Below are positions 24,900 to 32,588 of a stretch of DNA of 64,000 nucleotides, piece after piece. The notes beneath the pieces were generated by a model. The model searched no databases and was not told where the DNA came from. It saw only the letters and a list, made by a program, of their open reading frames with translations. The DNA is from Promineifilum sp. (GTDB lineage: Bacteria > Chloroflexota > Anaerolineae > Promineifilales > Promineifilaceae). Position 1 is the first letter of the stretch. Each line of letters opens with the position of its first letter. The stretch lies in assembly GCA_020634335.1 (NCBI GenBank), contig JACKBY010000014.1:15601-79600 (forward strand), read 5' to 3'. The translations under genes and the position numbers were made by a program.

Positions 24900-25851
24900 T
24901 TATACCACTCGGTAAACCGGCTCCTCGCCCGCAACACCGCCAGACAATCCGCCAGCGCCATGCGCCCCATCGTCGTCGTCGCCCCGTCGGTATGCGCCCC
25001 CCATGGGGCGTGGCGATGACGGTGGGCAGCGACAGGGGGTTGTCCGCGCCCGGCAGCTCGGAGGCGAACGCATCCAACGCCGCGCCGCGCAGCCGGCGGA
25101 CGCCAGCGCCTCGTAGAGCGCCGCCTCGTCCACCAGTTCGCCGCGCGCCGGTGACCAGGCAGGCCCCCGGCTTCATCTGCGCCAGGAAGGCCGCATCGAC
25201 CATCCCCGCGTCTCCGGCGTCGCCGGCGCGTGGAGCGAGACGAAATCGCTCTCGGCCAATAGCGCGCCCAATTCGACCGGCGTCACGCCCAGGGCGGCTC
25301 CAGCGTCACGTCGCACCACGGGTCGGAAGCCAGCAACCGGACACCGAACCCGGCCAGCAGCCCGCCACGGCGCGCCGATAGCCCGAAACCAACCAGTCCC
25401 ACCGTCTTGCCGCCCAGCGACAGGCCGGACGTGCGCGGCCAGCCGCCGGCTTTTGTCGCCGCCGCCGCGCCAGGATCGGCCGGGCCCCAGCAGCAGCAGG
25501 GCCACCGTCAACTCGGCCACAGCCGCGGCGTTGGCCCCCGGCGTGTTGGTCACGACGATACCCGCGCCCGCGCCGCGCTGGATCGACGTTGTCCGTGCCC
25601 ACACCGTAGCGGGCGATGACGCGCAGCGCGCCGGCCGCGCGCAGCGCGCCCGCGTCGATGGCGTCCAGACCGGCGATGGAGCCGTCGACGCCTGGCAACA
25701 GCGCCGCCAATTGCGCCGACGACAGCGGTTTGCCGGTCTCGTTATACGTCACGCGGCCTACCACCGCCGCCAGTTCGGTCTTCAAACCCGGATCATGCTG
25801 TCGCCACGATGTCGGCGTGACCAGGATGTGGCATTCGTTTAACGGTTTCAT
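24900..25851 (-). pseudogene. D-3-phosphoglycerate-dehydrogenase-like gene broken by frameshifts
   Basis: A 2-hydroxyacid dehydrogenase of SerA type, spread over three frames. MKPLNECHILVTPTS opens it at 25851. RVIARYGVGTDNVD is followed by a shift; VVTNTPGANAAAVAELTVAL by another; GGKTVGLVGFG, part of the NAD-binding site, lies in a third frame. ESDFVSLHAPATPETRG, then AFLAQMKPGACLV, then DEAALYEAL, then ALDAFASELPGADNPL and VIATPHGG complete the fold before the stop after EEPVYRVV. At least five single-base shifts are required. The conserved motifs are undamaged apart from the shifts. Confidence 0.75.
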
Positions 25852-25857
25852 GGCCAG

Positions 25858-25910
25858 TTACGAATGACGAGTTACGAATGAGAGGAGTTCTTCATTCGTC
25901 ATTCCTCATT
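25858..25910. repeat. Heptamer-repeat hairpin element
   Basis: Left units GTTACGA ATGACGA GTTACGA ATGAGAG; right units ATTCGTC ATTCCTC. The right arm encodes the last residues (IMRNDE) and stop of the cupin isomerase gene. Confidence 0.7.
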
Positions 25911-26474
25911 ATTTTTCCCCATCGCGGATTATCAACGATCTCCGGCCGGCCGTCGCGGGCCACGATCAGCTTGCGGAAGCCTTGCTGCTCGATAGTGCCG
26001 TAGTCGTGGCCGGCGGCTGGATAGGCAAAGAAGGTGATGGTCATCGTCGCCGGTATTGACCGAGCGGTGCGCCCAGCACGGCGGCACGTAGAGCACGCGC
26101 CCCGCCACCAGCGCCTCCACCGCCCAGTCGCCTTCGGGCGTCTCCATGACCATCATCCCCTGTCCGCTCAGGCAAACGCAAGATCCGGCCGTCTCCAGCA
26201 CCGTGTGAAATGGCCCTTGGTCGTGTAGTACTCGTCGCCGACCCGGCAGGATGGACGATAGAAATGCCGTGCAGCAGTTCCCCGGCCTCGTGCGGCCGCG
26301 CCAGCTCATAGACCTCGTATAGCAGCGCGCGTCGGCCGCCATGGCTCTCATAAGCGGCCGTGTCGTGATACTGCCTGCGCATCGAGCTTATCGTGCGCCG
26401 GATGTGAAGATGTAGCGCGACGGCACAAACCCCGGCGCGTTCAATTCAAATGTAAAGGGTCGATCGGTCATCAT
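25892..26474 (-). pseudogene. Cupin-type glucose-6-phosphate isomerase gene broken by frameshifts
   Basis: The archaeal-type (cupin) phosphoglucose isomerase is recognisable in pieces. MTDRPFTFELNAPGFVPSRY opens it at 26474. HEAGELLHGISIVHP sits in one frame. GPFHTVLETAGSCVCLSGQG, then METPEGDWAVEALV, then LYVPPCWAHRSVNTGDDD are in a second frame and carry the cupin metal ligands. HDYGTIEQQGFRKLIVARDG and RPEIVDNPRWGK are in a third. At least three single-base shifts separate them. The family interconverts glucose-6-phosphate and fructose-6-phosphate with an iron or similar metal. The C-terminal tail comes from the adjoining repeat. Confidence 0.75.
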
Positions 26475-26484
26475 TGCTCCATAT

Positions 26485-27516
26485 TTATACTGAAGGGAGA
26501 AGGGGCGAAACGGAGAAAAGAGAGCTTGCCTCTGTCATCTTCTCCCATTCACCTCTCTGCCTTTCTTCCCCTGTCGCCAGCCGCCGGGCAATATTACCGC
26601 CCAGCAAGCCGTCAATCATCGCCGCCGGCAGGGCCATCCGCACCAGCCCTTGCCGGATAATAGAAAAGAACCCCAGTAGTCCCGGCTGGCCGCCCAATTC
26701 GGCCCACAGCGCAGGGTCGGCCATGTCCGTCGCCAGGGCCACGTGGCCGGCCCACCCCCCGGCGATCATCTCGCCGATGAGCGGCCAGACGTGACGCTCC
26801 GGCTCGTACTTGGGCCGGAAGAATGTATCATACTCCAGCAGCACCCCCGCCTGCGCCAGTTCGCGGTGCAGGCCGATATCCGGCCGCTTGTCCACGTGGC
26901 AAAATACCAGCCGCTCAGCCGCCACGCCCTGCTCGTGGAAGAAAGCGAGAAACCCCTCGGCGGCCGCGCCGCGCTCGGTGTGCATCTCGATGGCGTAGCC
27001 CGTGCGCCGGCACACGTCGGCCGCCGCCTCGAACAGCGCCCACGGCGACGATTCGAGGGTGGCCTCGGCGGCGATCTTGATCACGCCGGGGTAAACGGCC
27101 TCTGCCTCGCCGGCCCGCGTCTCCAGCAGACCGTCGTCGATCTCGTCCATGAATACGGCGGCGGCCGCCTCGGCGCTCATGTCGAACAATGGCGCTTCCG
27201 AACCATAGTAGAGTTGCCTGTGAAAGCCCGTCGCCGCCACGACGTGGACGCCGCTTTGCCGCGACAACCGCCGCAACATCCGGCCGTCGCGCCCGCAGCC
27301 GCCCGGCTGGCAGTCGACAACCGCCCCGCCACCGGCAGCGCGGAAGGCGGCCAACTCGCGGGCCACGCCGGCGGCGTCGGTCAGCACCGGTGCGTCCGGC
27401 GGCGCGCCGGGTATGGGCGCAATGTACAGATGGCTGTGCGCGTCTACCACGCCCATGTCCTGCGGCGAAACGGGACCAAGGACAGTCATGATCTGCGGTT
27501 GTCGAGTCTCGTTCAT
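26485..27516 (-). CDS. Phosphotriesterase-like metal-dependent hydrolase
   Basis: A 343-residue TIM-barrel enzyme of the amidohydrolase superfamily. Metal ligands can be seen in order: HSHLY (HxH on strand 1), the carboxylated Lys in YPGVIKIAAEA, His in IEMHTERG, His in LVFCHVDKRPD and Asp in LATDMADP. This is the phosphotriesterase-homology set, whose members hydrolyse lactones or phosphoesters; in sugar clusters they are often lactonases. About the last 20 residues (EKMTEASSLFSVSPLLPSV) are encoded by the GA/CT repeat and are unlike the family. A lactonase acting after the Gfo/Idh/MocA dehydrogenases is a reasonable inference. Confidence 0.85.
   Translation of the reverse strand: MNETRQPQIMTVLGPVSPQDMGVVDAHSHLYIAPIPGAPPDAPVLTDAAGVARELAAFRAAGGGAVVDCQPGGCGRDGRMLRRLSRQSGVHVVAATGFHRQLYYGSEAPLFDMSAEAAAAVFMDEIDDGLLETRAGEAEAVYPGVIKIAAEATLESSPWALFEAAADVCRRTGYAIEMHTERGAAAEGFLAFFHEQGVAAERLVFCHVDKRPDIGLHRELAQAGVLLEYDTFFRPKYEPERHVWPLIGEMIAGGWAGHVALATDMADPALWAELGGQPGLLGFFSIIRQGLVRMALPAAMIDGLLGGNIARRLATGEERQRGEWEKMTEASSLFSVSPLLPSV
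26491..26575. repeat. GA/CT-rich inverted heptamer-type element
   Basis: Left arm GAAGGGAGAAGGGGCGAAAC, right arm with CTTCTCCCATTC and CTTTCTTCCCC; units are about seven bases long. It overlaps the 3' end of the phosphotriesterase-like gene. Confidence 0.55.
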
Positions 27517-27522
27517 CCTATC

Positions 27523-27760
27523 ACCAGCCTGTAGCGCAAGCTGTCAGCTTGCGCGCAGAAGACGCAACCTGGACAGGTTGCGCCACAGTTCCTTTCGCTC
27601 ATTCATCCTACGGTATCAACGTCACCCGCAAATTCGTCCCAACCAGCCTGTAGCGCAAGCTGTCAGCTTGCGCGCAGAATCCGCAACCTGGACAGGTTGC
27701 GCCACAGTTCCTTTCGCTCATTCATCCTACGGTATCAACGTCACCCGCAAATTCGTCCCA
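27523..27760. repeat. 119-bp tandem duplication carrying type-C palindromes
   Basis: Bases 27523-27641 and 27642-27760 are two copies of a 119-base unit differing only at a GAC/TCC triplet. Each unit contains the hairpins CGCAAGCTGTCAGCTTGCG and CGCAACCTGGACAGGTTGCG and ends with the last codons and stop of the neighbouring dehydrogenase (NLRVTLIP, stop). The true 3' end is the copy at 27727; the other is a non-functional remnant. Confidence 0.9.
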
Positions 27761-28782
27761 TCGGCCGCCGCCGCGAAGGCCGCGTTGGCCTCGGCCAGCG
27801 GAAACGCGCCGGTGATCAGCGGCGACAAGTCCAGCCGGCCGCTGTTGACGATCTCGGCCGCCCGCAGGCAATCATACGTGCTGCAGGCCGTCGTGCCGGT
27901 GACGATCAACTCCTTGTAATGCACCGTATTGCTGTTGAAGCGAATGAACGGGTCGTCCTTCGCCAGCCCGCCGAAGTAGTTGATCCGCCCGCCCATCGCC
28001 GCCAGATCGAGCGCTTGCTCCTGCAAGGCCTTCACCGGCGCGGCCGTGATCACCACGTCGGCCCCCCGCCCGCCGCTCTCGGCGGCCACGAGGGCGGCCA
28101 GGTCTTCGTGCAGCGGGTCCACGGCCACGTCGGCCCCCAGCGCCAAGGCCTGCTCGCGCCGCCCGGCAGCCGGCTCGGACACGATGATCCGTGTCGCCCC
28201 GCGCAGCCGGGCCAGCATCACGTGCAGCACGCCAATCGGCCCCGCGCCCATCACCAGGGCCACGTCGCCCGCGCCGACGCCGATCTTGTTCTGCCCGCGC
28301 CAGACGCAGGCCAGCGGCTCGATCAGCGCCGCCACGGCCGGATCGATGCCCTCGGCCACGGGCATCAGGTTGCCCTGGCGGATGGCCTGGGCGGGCACGC
28401 GCATGTATTCGGCAAAGGCCCCGTCGAGGGTGATGCCGAAGGCGTCGAATTCGGGGTCAAGGTTGTTATTGCCGCTGATGGTCTCGCGGCTGTCGCCCCG
28501 GCCCATGTTGGGGGCCACGAAGTAGCGGCGGCCGGTGGGATAGGCTTCGGCCACCTCGTTGCCGGCCGCGGCCACTTCGCCCACGACCTCATGACCGGGG
28601 ATGCGCGTCGCGCCCGGCGGATACTTGCGGTGACCGCCGTGGAGAATGCGCAAATCAGTGCCGCAGATGTTGGCCCGCAATACGCGCAGCAACACCTCAT
28701 CCGGCCCGATGGCGGGCTTGGGAACTCTCTCTATACGAAGATCGTGGGGGCCGTGGTAGACGGCGGCTAGCATGGTTGTCAT
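27727..28782 (-). CDS. Zinc-type medium-chain dehydrogenase (MDR)
   Basis: A 351-residue sugar/polyol dehydrogenase. Catalytic zinc ligands are visible: ANICGTDLRI with the Cys, and PGHEVVGEV with His-Glu. The NAD-binding Rossmann fold has VALVMGAGPIGVLHVMLA. The loop that normally carries four Cys for the structural zinc reads NMGRGDSRETISGNNNLDPE, with no Cys at all, so the structural zinc is absent. Similar proteins act on L-threonine, sorbitol or inositol-like substrates. ATG 28782 has no clear ribosome site; another ATG is at codon 4. The stop lies in the duplicated 119-base repeat. Confidence 0.85.
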   Translation of the reverse strand: MTTMLAAVYHGPHDLRIERVPKPAIGPDEVLLRVLRANICGTDLRILHGGHRKYPPGATRIPGHEVVGEVAAAGNEVAEAYPTGRRYFVAPNMGRGDSRETISGNNNLDPEFDAFGITLDGAFAEYMRVPAQAIRQGNLMPVAEGIDPAVAALIEPLACVWRGQNKIGVGAGDVALVMGAGPIGVLHVMLARLRGATRIIVSEPAAGRREQALALGADVAVDPLHEDLAALVAAESGGRGADVVITAAPVKALQEQALDLAAMGGRINYFGGLAKDDPFIRFNSNTVHYKELIVTGTTACSTYDCLRAAEIVNSGRLDLSPLITGAFPLAEANAAFAAAADGTNLRVTLIP

Positions 28783-28795
28783 CGTTATGATTGAC

Positions 28796-28858
28796 GAATA
28801 ACGGGTGACGAGTGACGCGTTCAGAATTCGTCACTCGTCACCCGTTACTCGTTATTAC
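28796..28858. repeat. Heptamer-repeat hairpin element
   Basis: TAACGGGTGACGAGTGACG pairs perfectly with CGTCACTCGTCACCCGTTA. Units are TGACGAA TAACGGG TGACGAG TGACGCG. It provides the final codons (VITSNG) and stop of the dehydrogenase that ends at 28838. Confidence 0.75.
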
Positions 28859-29878
28859 CTCCTGCAAATACACCGGCCGTTCTTCCAAAAACGACCGCGT
28901 TCCCGCCAGCACCATCGCCACGGCCCAACGACCGTCCTCGCCGGTCACGATGGGCCGGCGCTCGGCGTGGACGCAATCGACGAAATGCTCCAGTTCGCGG
29001 ATGTAGCCCCAGCGGAAGCGATCCGGCCAGCGGCGGAAGATGGGCGTCACCAGACCCTGGTCGCGGTCGATGCCCACTACGATCGATTCACCCTTCAGTT
29101 CGCCGATCTGCATGATGCCCTTTTTGCCGACGATCTCCACCCGGCTGTCGTAGCCGTAGTCACAGGGGCAAACGCCGCTGATGCTCGCCATGGCCCCCGA
29201 CTCGAACTTGACCGTGGCGAACATATTGTCGTAGTAGTGGTCGCTGGTCACACCACGCTCGGCCCCCTTGAAGTTGGCGACTTCGACGTACATCCGCAGT
29301 GGCGTGGAGGCCGACAGCCAGCGCGCCGTGTCCAGATCGTGGCTGTTGACCTCGGCCAGGTTGCCGTTGCTCGTCTTCAGGTCGGTGGCCCACGGCGGCG
29401 GCAGGCCCGGCCCGTGGGTCAGCGACTTAATGATCATCACCTCGCCAATCTCCCCGGCCTGGATGCGCTCCCAGGCGGCGGCGAAGTCGGGGTCGAAGCG
29501 GCGCATGAACCCCATCTGCAGGATGACGCCGTGACGCGCTGTGGCGCTCATGATGTCGTCGCATTCGGCCAGCGTCAGGGCCATCGGCTTTTCCAGGAAG
29601 ACGTGCTTGCCCTGTTCGGCGGCCAGCACGGCCAGATCACGGTGGGTGGGCGTGGGCGTGGTGATGACCACGGCATCGAAGTCGACGGCTTCCAGCGCTT
29701 GCTCGAGCGAGGAGAAGCGGCGGTCGATCTCGAACTGATCGCCGGTCTCGTCAAGTACTTTCTGGAAGGGATCGACCAGGGCGACCAGCTCGCCCCCGGG
29801 GACGTGGCGGCGCAGTGTGCCGGAATGGAGCTTGCCGACGCGCCCCGCGCCGATCATGCAGATGCGAACGTTTGCCAT
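28838..29878 (-). CDS. Gfo/Idh/MocA family dehydrogenase
   Basis: A 346-residue NAD(P)-dependent oxidoreductase of the inositol 2-dehydrogenase / glucose-fructose oxidoreductase family. N-terminal Rossmann motif RICMIGAGRVGKLHSGTL, then GKHVFLEKPMALT with the family EKP motif whose Lys is catalytic, then the C-terminal sheet domain with NSHDLDTARWL (the substrate-site D..H-like motif). ATG 29878 follows AGGAGAC. The extreme C-terminus (VITSNG) derives from the heptamer repeat. It probably oxidises a sugar or cyclitol hydroxyl in the pathway of this cluster. Confidence 0.9.
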   Translation of the reverse strand: MANVRICMIGAGRVGKLHSGTLRRHVPGGELVALVDPFQKVLDETGDQFEIDRRFSSLEQALEAVDFDAVVITTPTPTHRDLAVLAAEQGKHVFLEKPMALTLAECDDIMSATARHGVILQMGFMRRFDPDFAAAWERIQAGEIGEVMIIKSLTHGPGLPPPWATDLKTSNGNLAEVNSHDLDTARWLSASTPLRMYVEVANFKGAERGVTSDHYYDNMFATVKFESGAMASISGVCPCDYGYDSRVEIVGKKGIMQIGELKGESIVVGIDRDQGLVTPIFRRWPDRFRWGYIRELEHFVDCVHAERRPIVTGEDGRWAVAMVLAGTRSFLEERPVYLQEVITSNG

Positions 29879-29889
29879 AAATGTCTCCT

Positions 29890-29950
29890 GTAGCGCCGGT
29901 TTCTTAACCGGCAGTTTTTTCGGTTGGCCGGATAAGCATCTGGCGTTACA
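29890..29950. repeat. Type-B GTAGCGCCGG palindromic element (copy 2)
   Basis: Reads GTAGCGCCGGTTTCTTAACC...GGCCGGATAAGCATCTGGCGTTACA; both ends form an imperfect hairpin. The terminal GTTAC supplies, on the minus strand, the TAA stop of the kinase gene. Confidence 0.8.
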
Positions 29951-31541
29951 CGAATATTTCCACCAATTGCTCTTGCAGCCGGATGTGCCGGTCAACCAGC
30001 GGCCGATAAATCTCATGCCGCCCGGCCGACGGCTGAATCGGCGGCCCGGCGGGGAGAGCGTTGGCCGCGGCGACGGCGGCCAGGTCGTCGTAGAGGCCCA
30101 CGGCCTTGCCGGCGATCATCGCCGCGCCCCACGTGCCGAACTCCGACCGGCCCAACCGCTGGTAGGGCACGCCCAGCACGTCGGCCTTGATGCCATTCCA
30201 GACGTCTGACCGCGCCCCGCCGCCCACCACCCGCGCCTCGGTCAGTTCCAGATTGGGGATATACCGGCCCAGAACGCGCAGATACCAGGCGTATTCATAG
30301 GCGATGCTCTCCAGCACAGCGCGAAAAAAGTGGGCGCGCGTGTGGCCCCACGAAAAGCCCAGCCACGCCCCGCGCATCTCCGGCGTCGCCGGACAAATGC
30401 GGCCGCCCAGATGGGGACTGAAGAACAACCCCTCGGCCCCCGGCGGGATGGCGGCGGCTTCGTTGATCATCTCTTCGTAGATACGAGAGACGAGAGACGA
30501 GAGGCGAGTTTCAGAACCCTTACTTGCCGCATCCATCTCCTCGAGCGCGCCTTTTAACTCGTATTTCGTATCTCCTGCCTCGTATTTATAAAACTCGTCG
30601 CGAACCCACCGCAGCGCCTGTCCGCCGCCGGCGATGTAGGCCAGCGGGTGCCACAGGCCGGGGATGACCGAGCGCATCGTCAGCAAGGCGCGGTGGGTCG
30701 TGTCGGCCACGAATTTGTCCGTGCAGCCGGCCAGCACCGACGCCGTTCCGGCCACGTCGAACAACTGTCCCGGCCGCACGATGCCCGCCCCCAGAGCATT
30801 GGCCGCCGTGTCGCCGCAGCCGGCGGCGATGGGCGTGCCGGGGGCCAACCCGAAATCGCGCGCCGCCGCCTCGGTCACTTCGCCGATGATCCGCCACGGC
30901 TCCACGATCTCCGGCAGCACGTCCATTGACACACCCAGCGTGTCGCAAATGGCCGCGCTCCATTGGCCGGCGCGGTTGTCGGCCAAGCCGGAGAAGTGGA
31001 TGAAGGTGTAGTCCATAAAGGCGCGGTCGGCCGATAAGCCGGCCATCTTGCCCGCCACGTAGGCCGACGGCATCACGAACTTGGCGACCCGCGCATACTC
31101 GTCGGGCCGCTCGTGCTGCCACCACAGGATTTTCGGCCCGTGGTCGCAGGTCGGCGCGCAGCCGGTCAGGCGGGTGATGAGGTCAGCGTGATGCTCGTTC
31201 AGCCAGGTGATGTAGGGCCGGCAGCGCATATCGAGCCAGGAATCGAAACGGGTGGCCGGGTTATACTGCTCGTCGATGGCTCCGACGCCGGCCATCTGGC
31301 TGTCGAAGGCAATGGCCGCCACCTGTCGCGGATCGATGCCACTCTCGCGCAGGCAGCGGCCGACCGTCTCGGCCGCGGTGCGGTAGAAGTCGTCGGTCTC
31401 CTGCTCCACCACCCCCGGGGACGGGTAGAGCAGCGGCACATCGGCCGCGGCCTCGGCCACGAGCATGCCGTCGGAATGGTACAGCGCCGCCTTCGTGCTG
31501 CTCGTGCCCAGGTCGACGCCGATGAGGTACTTTTGCATCAT
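29946..31541 (-). CDS. FGGY-family carbohydrate kinase (xylulokinase-like) with a repeat-derived insert
   Basis: A 531-residue ASKHA-fold kinase that phosphorylates a sugar or polyol with ATP. Family signatures: phosphate 1 loop YLIGVDLGTSSTKAAL, IAAGCGDTAANALGAG, AGTASVLAG, and near the end RVVGGGARSDVWNGIKADV. The catalytic Asp lies in the GCGDTAAN region. Residues about 316-356 (FYKYEAGDTKYELKG ... LSSLVSRIYEE) are encoded by an in-frame heptamer-repeat element and are absent from ordinary FGGY kinases; the family sequence resumes at INEAAAIPPGAEGLFF. Start: ATG 31541 or 31538; a longer upstream frame has no family similarity. Last residues EIFV are followed by a stop inside a type-B element. 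Confidence 0.85.
   Translation of the reverse strand: MMQKYLIGVDLGTSSTKAALYHSDGMLVAEAAADVPLLYPSPGVVEQETDDFYRTAAETVGRCLRESGIDPRQVAAIAFDSQMAGVGAIDEQYNPATRFDSWLDMRCRPYITWLNEHHADLITRLTGCAPTCDHGPKILWWQHERPDEYARVAKFVMPSAYVAGKMAGLSADRAFMDYTFIHFSGLADNRAGQWSAAICDTLGVSMDVLPEIVEPWRIIGEVTEAAARDFGLAPGTPIAAGCGDTAANALGAGIVRPGQLFDVAGTASVLAGCTDKFVADTTHRALLTMRSVIPGLWHPLAYIAGGGQALRWVRDEFYKYEAGDTKYELKGALEEMDAASKGSETRLSSLVSRIYEEMINEAAAIPPGAEGLFFSPHLGGRICPATPEMRGAWLGFSWGHTRAHFFRAVLESIAYEYAWYLRVLGRYIPNLELTEARVVGGGARSDVWNGIKADVLGVPYQRLGRSEFGTWGAAMIAGKAVGLYDDLAAVAAANALPAGPPIQPSAGRHEIYRPLVDRHIRLQEQLVEIFV
30476..30600. repeat. Heptamer-repeat element inside the FGGY kinase gene
   Basis: Left units ATACGAG AGACGAG AGACGAG AGGCGAG (about 30480-30507); right units CTCGTAT TTCGTAT CTCCTGC CTCGTAT (about 30558-30586). 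The spacer of about 50 bases is unlike the family. It is translated in frame as about 40 residues without a stop codon. Confidence 0.8.
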
Positions 31542-31555
31542 GGTTCTTACTGGAG

Positions 31556-31630
31556 GCCTGTGGGGAGCAGGGGAACAGGTGAGTGGGGGTGAAGGTAATC
31601 CCCCCTGCTCCCTTTCTCCCCGGCTCCCCT
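31556..31630. repeat. GGGGAGC-type inverted heptamer element
   Basis: Left GGGGAGCAGGGGAACAGG; right CCTGCTCCC TTTCTCC CCGGCTCCCC, complementary in 7-base units. It lies between the kinase and a TIM-barrel epimerase gene. Confidence 0.6.
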
Positions 31631-31636
31631 GCGCTT

Positions 31637-32467
31637 CTACAGCAGCTCCGACAAATAGGCAAAGCTCCGCTCCGCCTGCGGGATCGTCCCGCATTCGACG
31701 CTGAGGATGATGTCGTTGTCCTGGGCGGCGGGCTTGAGGATGTCGATCACCCGTTGCCAGTCGACCACGCCGTCGCCGCAGGCGCAGCCCACCGGCGTGC
31801 CCGTCACCTTGCCGCGCTCGGCCGCGCCCTGCTCCAGGCTGATGTCCTTGGCGTGGACGTGCACCAGCCGGCCGAGCACCCGCTCCAGCCATTCGTAGGG
31901 ATCGCTGCCGCCGGCCAGATAGCTGTTACCGGTATCGTAATTGATGCCGATGGCCGGCGAATCGACCAGGTTGTAGATACTGTCCAGCCCGTCGGGTGTC
32001 TTGCTATACTGCTGGTGCGGCTCCAGCCCGATCCGGATGCCGTGTCGCTCGGCGACCCGCGCCGCCTCGGTCAGCGTGTAGGTCATCAGGGTGTAATCCT
32101 GCGCTTTCGTCGTCCAGAGGGGCTTCGGCCCCTCGTCGGTGTTGACCACCGGCGCGCCGGCGTCGGCCGCCCAGCGAATGGCCTGCTTCAGGTATTCGAC
32201 GCTGATCTCCGGCTTGCACAACGGCGTGTGGGCCGACAGGCCGGAGAATTTCACACCGGCCCGGTCGGCCACTTCCCGCGCCCAGAGGGGGTCGTCGTAC
32301 ATCGAGACGGAATGAAAATAGCGGGCCTCGCTCAGCAGCTCCCGCCCCCAATGCACCATCGGCTCGACGTACTCATAGCCGATGTCGGCCGCACACTGCA
32401 CGCCGTACTCAAACGGCTTGTCGTGGTGGCGCACAAATTCCATGTTGATGCCCAGTTTAATAGCCAT
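31637..32467 (-). CDS. Sugar phosphate isomerase/epimerase (xylose-isomerase-like TIM barrel) 1
   Basis: A 276-residue AP-endonuclease-2/xylose-isomerase-like barrel. Expected metal ligands are visible in order: Glu in IGLEPHQQYSKTP, Asp in INYDTGNSYL, His in VHVHAKDIS and Glu in ILSVECGTI. Additional family marks are IGYEYVEPMVHWG and LSAHTPLCKPEIS. Such enzymes isomerise or epimerise keto sugars and inositol derivatives. The ribosome site GGGAG lies before the ATG. It is the first of four paralogous barrels in this cluster; sequence identity between them looks low, so they probably act on different intermediates. Confidence 0.85.
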   Translation of the reverse strand: MAIKLGINMEFVRHHDKPFEYGVQCAADIGYEYVEPMVHWGRELLSEARYFHSVSMYDDPLWAREVADRAGVKFSGLSAHTPLCKPEISVEYLKQAIRWAADAGAPVVNTDEGPKPLWTTKAQDYTLMTYTLTEAARVAERHGIRIGLEPHQQYSKTPDGLDSIYNLVDSPAIGINYDTGNSYLAGGSDPYEWLERVLGRLVHVHAKDISLEQGAAERGKVTGTPVGCACGDGVVDWQRVIDILKPAAQDNDIILSVECGTIPQAERSFAYLSELL

Positions 32468-32481
32468 AAAAACTCCCGTAG

Positions 32482-32588
32482 ATACGAATTACGAAATACG
32501 AGATACGAGTTCAGAGCCTCGTCTGCACAACGTAGCGTGACCCGGCGCGGCCTTTCTTAACTCGTATTTCGTATCTCGTATCTCGTAT
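32482..32588. repeat. Heptamer-repeat hairpin element
   Basis: Left units ATACGAA TTACGAA ATACGAG ATACGAG (32482-32509); right units CTCGTAT TTCGTAT CTCGTAT CTCGTAT (32561-32588). The 51-base spacer contains CACAACG, also found in the spacer at 37166. Confidence 0.85.

Noticed and set aside
27523..27760. A small gene on the plus strand across the 119-base duplication
   Set aside because: The frame exists because the repeat has no stops in that phase; it has no ribosome site and resembles no protein.
31542..31892. N-terminal extension of the FGGY kinase by about 117 codons
   Set aside because: The extension is low-complexity Arg/Gly/Ala sequence read across the opposite frame of the preceding epimerase gene; the kinase fold begins at the ATG at 31541.
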